Origin: Bacteroidota bacterium
GTDB lineage: Bacteria; Bacteroidota; Bacteroidia; Chitinophagales; LD1
Direction: 5' to 3'
Length of the DNA: 64,000 nt
NCBI GenBank assembly: GCA_026391075.1
Contig: JAPLES010000020.1
Coordinates: forward strand, 39,403-103,402
Of this stretch, positions 45,666 through 56,100 are shown piece after piece. The translations under genes and the position numbers were made by a program. Under the pieces are notes generated by a model. It saw only the letters and a program-made list of their open reading frames with translations. It had not been told where the DNA came from and ran no database searches. Position 1 is the stretch's first letter, and every line of letters starts with the position of its first letter.

Positions 45666-45900
45666 AATTAGCAGTAGTTGGTGTTTAGTCCAGCAGTTTC
45701 TGAGGGTGTCAGCAACAACCAAGTTTATGTCTCCTTTCATTTTCATTTGCTTTCAAATCAAAGTAAAGTTTCTTTCAGTTTGCTTTCTCTCTACATAAAT
45801 ATTTTCCTTGCGCCTTCGCATTTTTGCGCGGCTCTTTTACTAGATTTCAAAATGTAAATCGAATTTCTACTTTCGCACCACACAAAAAACAAAACTTATT

Positions 45901-46095
45901 ATGGGAAGAGGAGATAAAAGAACAGCAAAAGGAAAAAGATTCAAAGGTTCGTTTGGTAATTCAAGACCTCACAAAGTAAAGTCAGCAGCACCTAAAGCAG
46001 CGGCTCCTAAAAAAGAAAAAGCAGCAAAGGCAGAAAAGCCGGCAGCTAAAAAAGCACCTGCAAAAAAAGCAGCCGCTAAGAAAAAAGACGCATAG
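45901..46095 (+). CDS. 30S ribosomal protein bTHX with histone-H1-like tail
   Basis: A 64-residue, highly basic protein. The first 25 residues (MGRGDKRTAKGKRFKGSFGN to SRPHK) match bTHX, the small 30S subunit protein known from Thermus and Bacteroidota, which sits in the head of the subunit. Thermus THX is about 26 residues, but here about 39 residues of Ala/Lys/Pro repeats (PKAAAPKKEK, KKAPAKKAAAKK) follow, giving a tail like that of histone H1 or of some HU proteins. It has its own short leader, with a possible TACTTTCG -7 element about 30 bases ahead. Free-standing gene, ending before a long hairpin. Confidence 0.87.
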   Translation: MGRGDKRTAKGKRFKGSFGNSRPHKVKSAAPKAAAPKKEKAAKAEKPAAKKAPAKKAAAKKKDA

Positions 46096-46113
46096 TTTAT
46101 TTTCTATAAAAAC

Positions 46114-46158
46114 ACGAATGGCTAACAGCAAAGAAATTTCTTACTGTTAGCCATTCGT
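46114..46158. terminator. Long inverted repeat after the bTHX gene, probable terminator
   Basis: A 15-pair perfect stem (46114-46128 with 46144-46158, starting ACGAATGGCTAACAG) closes a 15-base loop. A T-rich stretch follows about 15 bases later rather than directly, so it may also protect RNA ends. Confidence 0.7.
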
Positions 46159-46257
46159 ATGTTAGGTCAATTGATTTTTTTCCTCCTGTATTTATTGCCT
46201 GTTCACTTCGCTAATCTGCAATCGTTAATCTTCAATCACTAATCGCATTTTCTTCTC

Positions 46258-48414
46258 TTATTCTCCTTCCATCATTTTGTTGTAGGTTTTTATAAAAATA
46301 GCTCCGAGGTTTTTATGCGGAGGAATGTAATCGAGGAAACGTTCGAGCGCCTTTGGATTGTCTTTCACTTTTTCATTCAAATCAGTCCACAGACTTTGCC
46401 ATTCCACATCGTGCCCCGTGCGTATATTATCCGCCACCAATCTCAGCATCGGGTTATTTACAAACATGGTTCCTATCTGTTTCGAAGAGATAATACTCGC
46501 CTCGGGTGAGCGCTCAATAATCGAAGAGATACTGTGATAACCGCCACACGAACCGAGCAGGAATATCTGTGTATTGTCTTTTATTTTTTCGATGGTTTTG
46601 TAAGCGTAATAACTGTGCCCGCGGTGAACCATTACGTTGGCTTCGTAATCGTTGTCGGCAAAAATCTTTTCAATTCTTTCCTGTCCTTCATATTCATTCT
46701 TCGGTTTGTTGGCGTAAATATTCACGTTCAATCCTGAATCGGATTTGATGATGACGTAAATGCCTGAGTCAATAATTTTCCAGTTAGGGTCAACGAAAGT
46801 TTTGGTGAAAGAAGAGAACGAGAAATCTCCGTCTTCATCGTCATAAAAATAAATGAACCAGCGGTTCACGCTGTCGCGCGCAAATAATTTTTGGTTCGCA
46901 ATCTTATCAAAACTCGGCAACGAAAATTGTTTTGCAACCGAAGTAAACCAGTTGGCGTTCGAAATTTTTCGGTCAACAAACAAATTAGAAAGCAAACCGT
47001 AAATGGCAGTGCCGCGATAATTTTTTGCGGTGTTTAGTCGCAGATATTCATACTTGATAGTGCCGCGCAGAATTTTCAAAATCAACGAATCGGTAATGCT
47101 GCCGAAGGCATCAGCCACTTCTACTGCCTGCGACAAGTCGTTGTATTTTTCCAGACCCGTTGCAAATTTTACCATCAGCATTTGCTGATGAAGTGTTGCC
47201 ATGCTTTGTAAAAACTCGCCTAACTTTCCAAAGCCTGCACACATTTTTATAAAAGTGCGGAAACGGTTATCACCTACCTGATTCAAAAATTCAAAGCCCG
47301 AAACTGGGCCAAGCTTTACCATCAACCGTTTGAACAAACCATTGAAGGATGAAGTGAAAATTTCCTCTTCGCTGTAAACCATCAGCGTGTAAATTTCTTC
47401 GGGAGAAAAATCTTCAATGCTCGCAAACCGGATTTTGTCTTTCTCATTGTGTAAATCGTTCAGTACGCGCACAAACTTCAACGAATAAATTTCCAATTCC
47501 GCTTCAAGCGAATGAACTGCCAAAGGTTTTCGCTTCGATCTAATCTTGAGCATCATGCGCAAATACTTTTCGGGATTGCTGCCAATGGCATCGGCTCTTT
47601 CAAGGGATAAATGTCCCGTTACAATTTCATCGAGCAGCGTAAACGCGTTCGACTTTCGGGTGTATTTGTTTTTTATCTCCAGAATAATCTGAACTACAGA
47701 ATCCTTACTTCCTTTCAACGCATCATTGATATCACTGCCGGGTATCAAATATTTTTTCACCATCACAGGAGCAATCTTCGCGGCTTCTTCTAATACACGT
47801 TTTGCGTATGGCTCACTGAGGTAATTGCCGTAATTCGTAAAAACCAAATCGGGACGATACTGCGCGGCAAGAATTAAAAATGAATCGGCACAGCTTTCAG
47901 ATTTGTAAAGCGTGAGTGTGTTGAACGACTGCGCAATATTGTTGATGAGAAAATTGTAAAGCCGCTTTTGCTTAATGGCATTTAACTCGCCCAGCATAAA
48001 TTTGAAAACCGTGTTCCAGTGTTTCACGTTCGAAACATTCACAGGATTTATTCTGCGCATTTGCAAATACAGCGCATCGCGAAATCCTTTTCGTTTACTG
48101 TCGTCAAATTTTTTGTTTTCAATCAACCGTTGAATCGAATCAATCATGCGCAGGTAAACGCGATTTGCAAAAGCAGTAAGTACAGAATCTCCGAGGTCAA
48201 CACGATGGTCAATGGTGCCGTCTAATAAATCAATGCGGTCCTGATAATCGTCAATGTAATAATCGGGTTTGCGAATATTGGGAGAGGTGATAGTGGAATC
48301 AGTAGAAGCAAAAATATTTTGACCAAGCAGAATAGTTATAGCAAAAACTTTCGCCTTCTGCAAAAACTTTTTGCCCGAAATTAAAAACAGAATATTTGCA
48401 ATCGCCTGCTTCAT
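46258..48414 (-). CDS. Exported protein with caspase-like (clan CD) C-terminal domain, shorter paralogue
   Basis: A 718-residue protein, first helical part after a signal peptide (AKVFAITILLGQNIFAS, cut near residue 37). I do not recognise a named family. Residues about 60-520 are helix-rich (LEEAAKIAPVMVKKYL, LLDEIVTGHLSLERADAIG). Near the C-terminus a strand ending VMVHRGHS (H597, H600), a helix and a strand ending FLLGSCGG (C623) match the His and Cys of clan CD peptidases (caspase, gingipain, CHAT-type). The longer neighbour shares both motifs with the same His-Cys spacing of 26. It overlaps that gene by one base (TAATG), so the two are translated as a pair. Catalytic activity and target unknown. 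Confidence 0.75.
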   Translation of the reverse strand: MKQAIANILFLISGKKFLQKAKVFAITILLGQNIFASTDSTITSPNIRKPDYYIDDYQDRIDLLDGTIDHRVDLGDSVLTAFANRVYLRMIDSIQRLIENKKFDDSKRKGFRDALYLQMRRINPVNVSNVKHWNTVFKFMLGELNAIKQKRLYNFLINNIAQSFNTLTLYKSESCADSFLILAAQYRPDLVFTNYGNYLSEPYAKRVLEEAAKIAPVMVKKYLIPGSDINDALKGSKDSVVQIILEIKNKYTRKSNAFTLLDEIVTGHLSLERADAIGSNPEKYLRMMLKIRSKRKPLAVHSLEAELEIYSLKFVRVLNDLHNEKDKIRFASIEDFSPEEIYTLMVYSEEEIFTSSFNGLFKRLMVKLGPVSGFEFLNQVGDNRFRTFIKMCAGFGKLGEFLQSMATLHQQMLMVKFATGLEKYNDLSQAVEVADAFGSITDSLILKILRGTIKYEYLRLNTAKNYRGTAIYGLLSNLFVDRKISNANWFTSVAKQFSLPSFDKIANQKLFARDSVNRWFIYFYDDEDGDFSFSSFTKTFVDPNWKIIDSGIYVIIKSDSGLNVNIYANKPKNEYEGQERIEKIFADNDYEANVMVHRGHSYYAYKTIEKIKDNTQIFLLGSCGGYHSISSIIERSPEASIISSKQIGTMFVNNPMLRLVADNIRTGHDVEWQSLWTDLNEKVKDNPKALERFLDYIPPHKNLGAIFIKTYNKMMEGE

Positions 48415-51400
48415 TACACTCCCAGGATTTTATAATAAGCTCTGATGAAAATAGACTCTAAATTTTTGTTTGGCGGAACGTAATCACTGAAATACTGATT
48501 GCTGCCAAGTTTCTCCCGCATCTTATCCCAAAAATCGCTCCACACAATATCCTTTCCGGTGCGAATGTTTTCATTCAATGCCAGCAGCATGGCATCGTTA
48601 ACGGTTTTTGTGCCCACCTGTTTGGTAGAGATGATGTGCGCATCAGGCGCGTTCTCTAAAGCAATAGATATTTTATAAAACCCGCCACACGAGCCCACAA
48701 AAATAAGTTTAGCCGATGCGGGAATTTTTTCGAGTGTAGCTTCGGTATGAAAACTGTGACCGCGATGAACGATAACAGTAGGTTGTAAATTTCGTTCTTT
48801 TAAATATTCATCAATCGCGCTGATTCCGTTTTCTTCAAACTCAGGTTTGTTTGCAAAAATCTGAACGTCCATTCCGTTTTGCGAATAAATGCGCACGTAA
48901 CTATTGCGGTCTTCAATTCTCCAATTCGATTGGCTCTTGTAAGTATTCATGAAATTGATGAACGAACTTCTGCCGTCATCATCGTTGTAAAAATACATTT
49001 GCTCGGTGCAGGAGTTGGCGGTGAAAAGAACAGCAGATGCTAATGAGGTAACCGGAGAAATCATGAATTGTTTTGAAACGGTTCGATACCATTTCGATTC
49101 GGTGCGCGCGGTGCCTGAAATCATACTGCTGAGCACACCATATATAGAAATGCCGATTTGGTCGCTATCATTTTTTACGCGCTCATATTCTGTTTTAATA
49201 GTTTGCTGAAGTGTGGTGAGCAATTGCAAATCGGTAATGTTGGTGATAGCTTCGGCTACCAAAACAATACTCGATAAATCATCCTTCTCCTTTTCAAGAT
49301 TTGATACATACGACACAATCAGTTTCTGCTTGTTCTCTCTGCTCAGCTTCGCCAAAAAATCTTCAAGCGTTCCGAAGTTAGAGCAGAGCGATAGAAAATC
49401 GCGGAACTGATTATGATTGACCGATTCCAAAAATGCTTCGCCATCGCCATTCGGAAGCTTCTGCATAAAACGATTGAACAAACCATTGAAGGTAGAAGTG
49501 AAAACTTCATCGCGACCATACAACATCAGGAAATAAAGTTCGGTAGAACCAAGCCCTTCAGCCGAGTAAAAAGGTTGAGAACCACCCGAAGCAATTTTAT
49601 CGTTTATCTCTCTGATAAAACGCAAACTATAGTCGCGCATTTCGCGGTTGATGCTGTATTCGCCCACATACTTCGGTCGCGAAATAATTTTCACCATCGC
49701 GCTGAATAATTTCGAAGGGTCGTTGCTTATCTCAATGGCTTCTTTCGCATCCATTGTTTTGTTCATGATGTTGTCGAGCAACAAAAGTGGTTTGCTTCGA
49801 TAACCGATAGTTGAATTGATGGCCAGAATCTTTTTTACTACAGAATCGGCACTGTAACCAAGAATGTAATTGACCGGATGATTCGGATTGTATAAGTATC
49901 GTTTAAGCGAAACAGGTGCGTTGTTTGCACACAGTTCTAAAATTGATTTGCTGAAACGTTTGTTCTTATAAAAGTCAATTTTCTTGAAAAGCTCATCGGG
50001 TTCTTTCTGGGCAGCGTATTTCAACAACTCTTCGGCATAATCCTGATTGATGAACGAAGGAATATTCTGAATAGTTTGAAGAATGTTTTTCTTGAGGGTG
50101 ATGGAAGTTTTTGTTTTAGCATCCAGTTCAATTTTCACCGGCTCAACGGGTGGCTCAACAACCGGAATAGGAACCACATCTTTCTTTTCTATGGAAGCAG
50201 TTAACTCCGAATTTTGTTCCGAGGATAACTTGATTGTCTCAGCATGTTCAGAAGGAATTGCTTCTGTCGCTACGGGTTTTACTTCCTCTTTTATTTTTTC
50301 GGGTTTGGTAAAGTTCGATTCCTCAATCACGTCTTCCGCAACAGCTTTTGGCGGATGCACTTTCGTAATCTCATTCATCGAACGGTCTTCGGGTTCCGAG
50401 TTAGTAAGCGGATTATCTTTTGCAAAAGATTTTAATGGCGGAAAAATATTTTCCTTCTCTTCCATAGTAGTGAGTGCGAGCAGGTAATCTTTCTTCTCAT
50501 CATCTACCAAACTCAGCAGCACATCAAGCATTTGATTTTTATCGCAGAAAATAACGAGGTCTTTCAACTTCGTTTTATCCATCGAATTAATCATCACACT
50601 GCTGATAGAAATTCCCGTTGATCTTTTTCGCAACTCTTCAAGCAAAGCGCGGAGTGTTTTAATTTGCGTTTCCTTATAGCCGTAGCTAAGCAGCACAAAC
50701 AATTCTTCGGGCGAATATTTTTTTATGTCTTCGAAATGGTAATTCGGATTAATGGTGTTCTGCGTAATTTTTCGAACCGCATCCACACAATAAAAATCCA
50801 TGTAACGGTAAATAGAGAACGTAACGTTGGCTTCGTATTTCATAGAAACCTGAACCAACACTTTAAACATTTCATCAGGATTATTGCCAATGGAATCGGC
50901 CTGCTCCACCGTCATGGTTCCGCTTACTATAGCATCAAGAAAAAGATAAGCACGCGATTTCAATCCGAAGCGATTGTATATCTCATACGTTTTGCGCACA
51001 TACGCATCGCGACTGCGGCTTAGAATAATATTGACCGAATTGGTAGTGGTAAAATATCGCTTGGCAGATTCGGGTGCCAGTTTCACCGCTTTTTCCAGTA
51101 AGCGTGTTGCAAATCTGCGGTCGTCATATTCTTCGGCATAGCGAAAAATATCATCCGGATGGTCAGCTAAATAATCGGTGAGAAAATCTTCAGCAACAGT
51201 GTCGCTCGGAATTAAGCGCGTGGCTTTAATCGAAAAAGAAGAATACCGTTTTACGTTTCTGAGTAATTCGTCTTTTTGGTCCCATTCAATCAATTCGGGA
51301 TAATAGCTAAGCACCGCGAGGTATGTTCCCGATTTTAAGTAGCCGTCAGAATAATATCGATTAATGTTTTGTAAAAAGGTTTGTAGCCGCGTGAGATATA

Positions 51401-51662
51401 GATTGCGCTTTTCTTTAGAAACATTTTGCTCTAAAATAAAATTGACCACACTATCCACCAGCGAGAACAAACGAATGTCGGCACTTTTGTAATCGCTGCC
51501 TATGCGCGTTTTTTCAAAATCAATACGTTGAATTACCGCGCGTTTTTCAATTTCGAAAATATCGTTAGCAACAGAATCGGCTGCGCTGACAGAAACAGCA
51601 AACACTCCCTTGGTTAAAAGAGAAAAAACAATTAGGGTAAATATTCTTTTGAGGTGGTTCAC
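48414..51662 (-). CDS. Exported protein with caspase-like C-terminal domain, longer paralogue with duplicated helical region
   Basis: About 1082 residues from the GTG at 51662. The usual first frame start is also GTG, at 51731, but would put 23 residues before the signal peptide (HLKRIFTLIVFSLLTKGVFA). The helical region occurs twice (in the numbering from 51731, about residues 150-400 and 590-830): LLEKAVKLAPESAKRY then LDAIVSGTMTVEQADSIGNNP, and LELCANNAPVSLKRYL then LDNIMNKTMDAKEAIEIS. A charged Pro/Glu linker of about 100 residues separates them. The C-terminal domain has TVIVHRGHS (His966) and IFVGSCGG (Cys992), as in the neighbour. The paralogue at 46258 matches the second half plus this domain, so one copy probably arose from the other. 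Function unknown. Confidence 0.74.
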   Translation of the reverse strand: MNHLKRIFTLIVFSLLTKGVFAVSVSAADSVANDIFEIEKRAVIQRIDFEKTRIGSDYKSADIRLFSLVDSVVNFILEQNVSKEKRNLYLTRLQTFLQNINRYYSDGYLKSGTYLAVLSYYPELIEWDQKDELLRNVKRYSSFSIKATRLIPSDTVAEDFLTDYLADHPDDIFRYAEEYDDRRFATRLLEKAVKLAPESAKRYFTTTNSVNIILSRSRDAYVRKTYEIYNRFGLKSRAYLFLDAIVSGTMTVEQADSIGNNPDEMFKVLVQVSMKYEANVTFSIYRYMDFYCVDAVRKITQNTINPNYHFEDIKKYSPEELFVLLSYGYKETQIKTLRALLEELRKRSTGISISSVMINSMDKTKLKDLVIFCDKNQMLDVLLSLVDDEKKDYLLALTTMEEKENIFPPLKSFAKDNPLTNSEPEDRSMNEITKVHPPKAVAEDVIEESNFTKPEKIKEEVKPVATEAIPSEHAETIKLSSEQNSELTASIEKKDVVPIPVVEPPVEPVKIELDAKTKTSITLKKNILQTIQNIPSFINQDYAEELLKYAAQKEPDELFKKIDFYKNKRFSKSILELCANNAPVSLKRYLYNPNHPVNYILGYSADSVVKKILAINSTIGYRSKPLLLLDNIMNKTMDAKEAIEISNDPSKLFSAMVKIISRPKYVGEYSINREMRDYSLRFIREINDKIASGGSQPFYSAEGLGSTELYFLMLYGRDEVFTSTFNGLFNRFMQKLPNGDGEAFLESVNHNQFRDFLSLCSNFGTLEDFLAKLSRENKQKLIVSYVSNLEKEKDDLSSIVLVAEAITNITDLQLLTTLQQTIKTEYERVKNDSDQIGISIYGVLSSMISGTARTESKWYRTVSKQFMISPVTSLASAVLFTANSCTEQMYFYNDDDGRSSFINFMNTYKSQSNWRIEDRNSYVRIYSQNGMDVQIFANKPEFEENGISAIDEYLKERNLQPTVIVHRGHSFHTEATLEKIPASAKLIFVGSCGGFYKISIALENAPDAHIISTKQVGTKTVNDAMLLALNENIRTGKDIVWSDFWDKMREKLGSNQYFSDYVPPNKNLESIFIRAYYKILGV

Positions 51663-51748
51663 TATCGCCAAAAAATTACATAGCTTGTAACACGTAAGTT
51701 TATACGTTAAACGTTTCAAAAAGTAATTCACCGATTAAAGTATTTCAC

Positions 51749-52243
51749 ATGAAAAAAACGGCTGTCCTCTTTTTTGTTTTGGCAATGATATGTAATGGCT
51801 GCAATTCAAAAGCCAAACAGGCAAAACAATACCACGACACCGTTTTAAAATTAACACAAACGGTTATTGACAACTCGCTCGATTTTTCCGATGCCGTCCA
51901 ATCTTACAATAAAGAACGTGCAACAAAATCATTGGAACAATACACGAATCTCATCAATGAAACTATTTCAACAGTAGAAGCAGAAGGAAATTTTAAAGAA
52001 GATACTACGCTTCGTTCTTTTGCATTAGAAATGCTGAACTTTTACAAAGAAACGTTGAGCAACGACTTTGCACCTTTCTTAAAACAGGTAAAGGGAAATT
52101 CATTCACATCAAGTGAAACAGCCACAGCAGATTCATTGGTCACTGGCATGACTATGACAGAAAATTCCTATTGGGAAAGATTCATCTGGGCAGAGAAAAA
52201 GTTTTCGAAAGAAAACGGAATTGAAAAGGTAGAAGACAAATAG
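51749..52243 (+). CDS. Small lipoprotein of unknown function
   Basis: A 164-residue lipoprotein: a hydrophobic leader and lipobox ICNGC (Cys18), then a mature part that is mostly alpha-helical and acidic (TVLKLTQTVIDNSLDFSDAVQSY, AVETISTVEAEGNF-like helices), ending in a basic tail. No family recognised; it resembles the helical-bundle lipoproteins common in Bacteroidota. It is divergent from the caspase-like pair with only about 86 bases between the presumed starts, so the promoters overlap and the three genes may be regulated together (inference). Convergent with the response regulator, 8 bases apart. Confidence 0.75.
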   Translation: MKKTAVLFFVLAMICNGCNSKAKQAKQYHDTVLKLTQTVIDNSLDFSDAVQSYNKERATKSLEQYTNLINETISTVEAEGNFKEDTTLRSFALEMLNFYKETLSNDFAPFLKQVKGNSFTSSETATADSLVTGMTMTENSYWERFIWAEKKFSKENGIEKVEDK

Positions 52244-52251
52244 AAGTTTGC

Positions 52252-52932
52252 CTACGCATCAAACTTATACCCTATTCCTTTAATGGTTTTAATGCAATCA
52301 TCACCAATTTTCTCGCGCAGCTTGCGAATGTGCACGTCAATGGTTCTGTCGCCTACTATGGTTTCATTACCCCAAACGCGGCTTAAAATTTCTTCGCGTT
52401 TAAAAACTCTTCCGGGTTTTGAAGCCAACAGATTCAGCAATTCAAATTCTTTGCGCGGCAACGAAATTTCTTTTTTGTCTTTCACCACCACATAACGCTC
52501 GCGGTCAATTTCAATATCACCGGCAACAATTTTGGCTACGCCTTCATTGGTTTCTAATCTGCGCAACAATGCGCGAATGCGACTGATAAAAACTCTCGGC
52601 TTAATAGGCTTGGTGATATAATCATCGGCACCTACTTCAAAACCAGCTATCTGCGAATAGTCTTCATCGCGCGCAGTGAGAAATGTTATCAAAGTGTTTT
52701 TAAAATCGGGAAGCGCGCGCAACTGGCGGCAAGTTTCAATGCCATCCATTTTAGGCATCATCAAATCCAGAATAATCAAATGCGGGTTTACTTTTTTAGC
52801 CAACTGAATCCCCTCTAAACCATTCTGTGCCGTGTAAACCCAAAACCCTTCCTTCTCCAGATTATATTTCATAAAATCAAGCACATCGCTTTCGTCATCT
52901 ACCAGTAAGATTTTTAAATCATTCTGCTCCAT
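52252..52932 (-). CDS. OmpR/PhoB-family response regulator (no partner kinase nearby)
   Basis: A 226-residue two-domain regulator. The receiver domain has VDDE (D12, D13), the phosphorylated Asp56 in LIILDLMMPKMDG, and a Thr/Lys pair in FLTARD and DDYITKPIKP. The C-terminal part (about 130-226) is a winged-helix OmpR domain (FELLNLLASKPGRVFKREEILSRVWG, then RTIDVHIRKLREKIG). The preferred ATG is at 52932; a GTG at 52935 is just before it. No histidine kinase is encoded within the window, so it is an orphan here and pairs with one elsewhere. It is on the same strand as rpoC, separated by a terminator. Confidence 0.93.
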   Translation of the reverse strand: MEQNDLKILLVDDESDVLDFMKYNLEKEGFWVYTAQNGLEGIQLAKKVNPHLIILDLMMPKMDGIETCRQLRALPDFKNTLITFLTARDEDYSQIAGFEVGADDYITKPIKPRVFISRIRALLRRLETNEGVAKIVAGDIEIDRERYVVVKDKKEISLPRKEFELLNLLASKPGRVFKREEILSRVWGNETIVGDRTIDVHIRKLREKIGDDCIKTIKGIGYKFDA

Positions 52933-53035
52933 CACTATTTATTTGCGGCAAACATAGGTTTGATTTGTTAAGTGAAAGTTAAGCATTAGTTACTTTACTT
53001 ATTATGTTTATTGCAAACCTTTCGGTTTGTTATGG

Positions 53036-53070
53036 TAAACAAAAAAACCCTCTGCATTTCTGCAAAGGGC
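53036..53070 (-). terminator. Intrinsic terminator after rpoC
   Basis: On the minus strand CCCTTTGCA pairs with TGCAGAGGG (one mismatch) around a short loop, followed by seven Ts. It lies 34 bases after the rpoC stop codon. Confidence 0.8.
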
Positions 53071-53103
53071 TTGTATTTACTTCTGACTTCCGTCTTCTAA
53101 CGT

Positions 53104-56100
53104 TTAACCCAACAACTCTACGTTTCCGGTTTCTATTTTTCTTTCGGCACGTTGTAAGTCTTCTTTGTTGGTTACAATCAGATTTTTCAATCTGCGCAAG
53201 CCGGTTCCTGCCGGTATGCGGTGACCTACAATTACGTTCTCTTTCAAACCGGCTAAGTAATCGCGCTTAGCAGCAATAGATGCTGTGCTCAATACCTTAG
53301 TGGTTTCCTGGAACGATGCAGCCGAAATCCATGAGTAAGTAGAAAGTGATGCACGAGTAATACCCTGCAATTGCGAAGTAGCCGTAGCCGGAATCGCATC
53401 ACGGAATTTAACCAATGGTTTATCTGCTCTGCGCAACAAAGAGTTCTCTTCGCGAAGTGCGCGGAGGGTAACAATCTGCCCTGGTTTCAAGTTCGATGAT
53501 TCGTGTGCTTCTTCCACCACTTTCTTATCGAACATTTCATCGTTTACGCGAAGCAATTCAAATTTTTCTACTGAAGTTCCTTCGAGGAAACGAGTATCAC
53601 CTGGGTCAACTATAATCATCTTGCCCATCATTTGACGAACGATTACCTCTACGTGCTTGTCGTTAATCTTGATACCCTGTAAACGGTATACTTCCTGAAT
53701 TTCATTCACCAAGTATTCCTGAACTGCGAAAGGTCCTTTGATATGAAGAATGTCGGTAGGCGTAATAGCTCCATCTGAAAGCGGAGTTCCTGCGCGAACA
53801 AAATCCTGCTCCTGAACAAGGATGTGCTTGGAAAGCGGCACCAAATATTTAGTGATTTCACCATCGCGGTTCTCCACTATAATTTCGCGGTTACCTCTCT
53901 TTACTCCACCAAAGCGAACTACTCCGTCAATTTCTGCAACGGTAGCAGGATTACTTGGATTACGTGCCTCGAATAACTCGGTTACTCGTGGAAGACCTCC
54001 CGTGATATCCTTCACCTTACCCATAACGCGTGGTATCTTGGCAATGATTTCTCCTTGTTTAACCGTAACTCCATTGTTTACCACAATGTGAGCACCTACC
54101 GGCATACTGTAAACCTTGCCTTCTTTTCCGTGTTCAACGATAACTGCCGGAACCTTGGTTTTATCCTTAGTTTCAATAATTACTTTTTCACGGTGACCTG
54201 TTTGCTCATCCATTTCATCGCGGTAAGTTATGTTCTCGATAATTTGCTCGAACTTCACTTTACCTGCATGTTCTGAAACGATAACGTTGTTGTATGGATC
54301 CCATTTGCAGATAACATCGCCTTTCTTCACATGCTTGCCATCTTTCACAAACATGGTTGAACCATAAGGAATGTGATTGGAGATAAGCACCTTGTCAGCG
54401 TTGTCGTCTTTCACAATTCTGGTTTCACCGGTTCTGCCGATTACTATCTGAATTTTTTCGCCAGCTTCATCCACTCCCGAGGTAAGTCTCACTCCGTCAA
54501 ACTGAATGATACCATCGAAACGTGCTTTCAATTCATTTTCAGTGGCACTCATACTTGCTATACCCCCAACGTGGAAGGTACGGAGTGTCAACTGTGTTCC
54601 CGGCTCACCAATTGATTGTGCAGCTATGATTCCTACTGCATCGCCTTCTTCGGCTGTGCGGTTGGTAGCAAGGTTACGTCCGTAGCATTTTACGCAAGTT
54701 CCTTTGCGGCTTTCGCAGGTAAGTACCGAGCGTATTTCTACTGATTCAATTCCTGCTTCCTGAATTACCTTAGCGGCTTTTTCAAGAATTTCAGTTCCTG
54801 CTTCAATAATCAATTCATCTGTTTCAGGATGGTAAACATCGAGCAACGATGTGCGACCGAGAATTCTATCGAACAATGGTTCAACCACATCTTCATTATC
54901 TTTCAATGCTGAGATAGTGATACCGCGAAGTGTTCCGCAATCTTCTTCATTGATAACTACATCTTGTGCCACGTCAACCAAACGTCTGGTGAGGTAACCC
55001 GCATCAGCCGTTTTCAAAGCCGTATCGGAAAGACCTTTACGCGCACCGTGAGTAGAAATAAAGTATTCTAATACCGAAAGACCTTCTTTAAAGTTCGCCA
55101 AAATCGGATTCTCGATAACCTCGCTTCCGGTGCTTCCACTCTTACGCGGTTTAGCCATAATACCTCTCATACCCGAGAGCTGCTTAATCTGTTGTTTAGA
55201 ACCTCTGGCTCCTGAATCCAACATCATGAAGATAGAGTTGAAGCCTTGTTTGTCTTCAGCAATTTGCTTCATCAAGGTATTCGTTAAACGATTATCGGTT
55301 GCTGTCCAGATATCCACTACCTGATTGAAACGCTCTTTATCGGTAATGAATCCCATTTGGTAACTCTCATAAATCTCGTCCACTTTTTCAGTAGCGTCCT
55401 GAACCAATTTCTCTTTGTTTGCAGGAACCACCACATCGCGAAGATTGAATGAAAGACCTCCCTTGAATGAATAGTAGAATCCAAGCTTCTTAATATCATC
55501 GAGGAACTTAGCGGTAGTAGGAATATCGGTATCAGCCAAAATTTGTCCGATAACTTCTTTCAACTGTTTCTTGCCAAGCATTTTATTTACATAACCTACT
55601 TTCTCCGGAACTGCCTGATTGAATAACAAACGACCGAGTGTAGTTTCAATTAATTTAGAAACGGGTTTTCCGCCTTCAATCAATCGAACACGGCATCTTA
55701 CCGGTGCATGTAATTCAACTTTGCCTTCATTGAAAGCGATAGTTGCTTCTTCTACACTGTAGAAAGCCAAGCCCTGTCCTTTCACTTTCACTTCTTTGGT
55801 GCTCTTCTTTTCCTTGGTCATATAGTATAGACCAAGAACCATGTCCTGAGAAGGAAGAGTGATAGGTGTTCCGTTTTGCGGATTCAAAATGTTGTGCGAA
55901 GCCAACATCAATAACTGTGCTTCGAGAATAGATGCATTGCTCAATGGCACGTGCACCGCCATCTGGTCACCGTCAAAATCGGCATTGAACGCGGTACAAA
56001 CCAACGGGTGAAGTTGAATCGCTTTACCTTCAATCAACTTAGGCAAGAAAGCCTGAATTGAAAGACGGTGAAGTGTAGGAGCACGGTTCAACATAATCGG

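Noticed and set aside
52252..52932. Complete two-component system
   Set aside because: No histidine kinase is encoded next to the response regulator on either strand.
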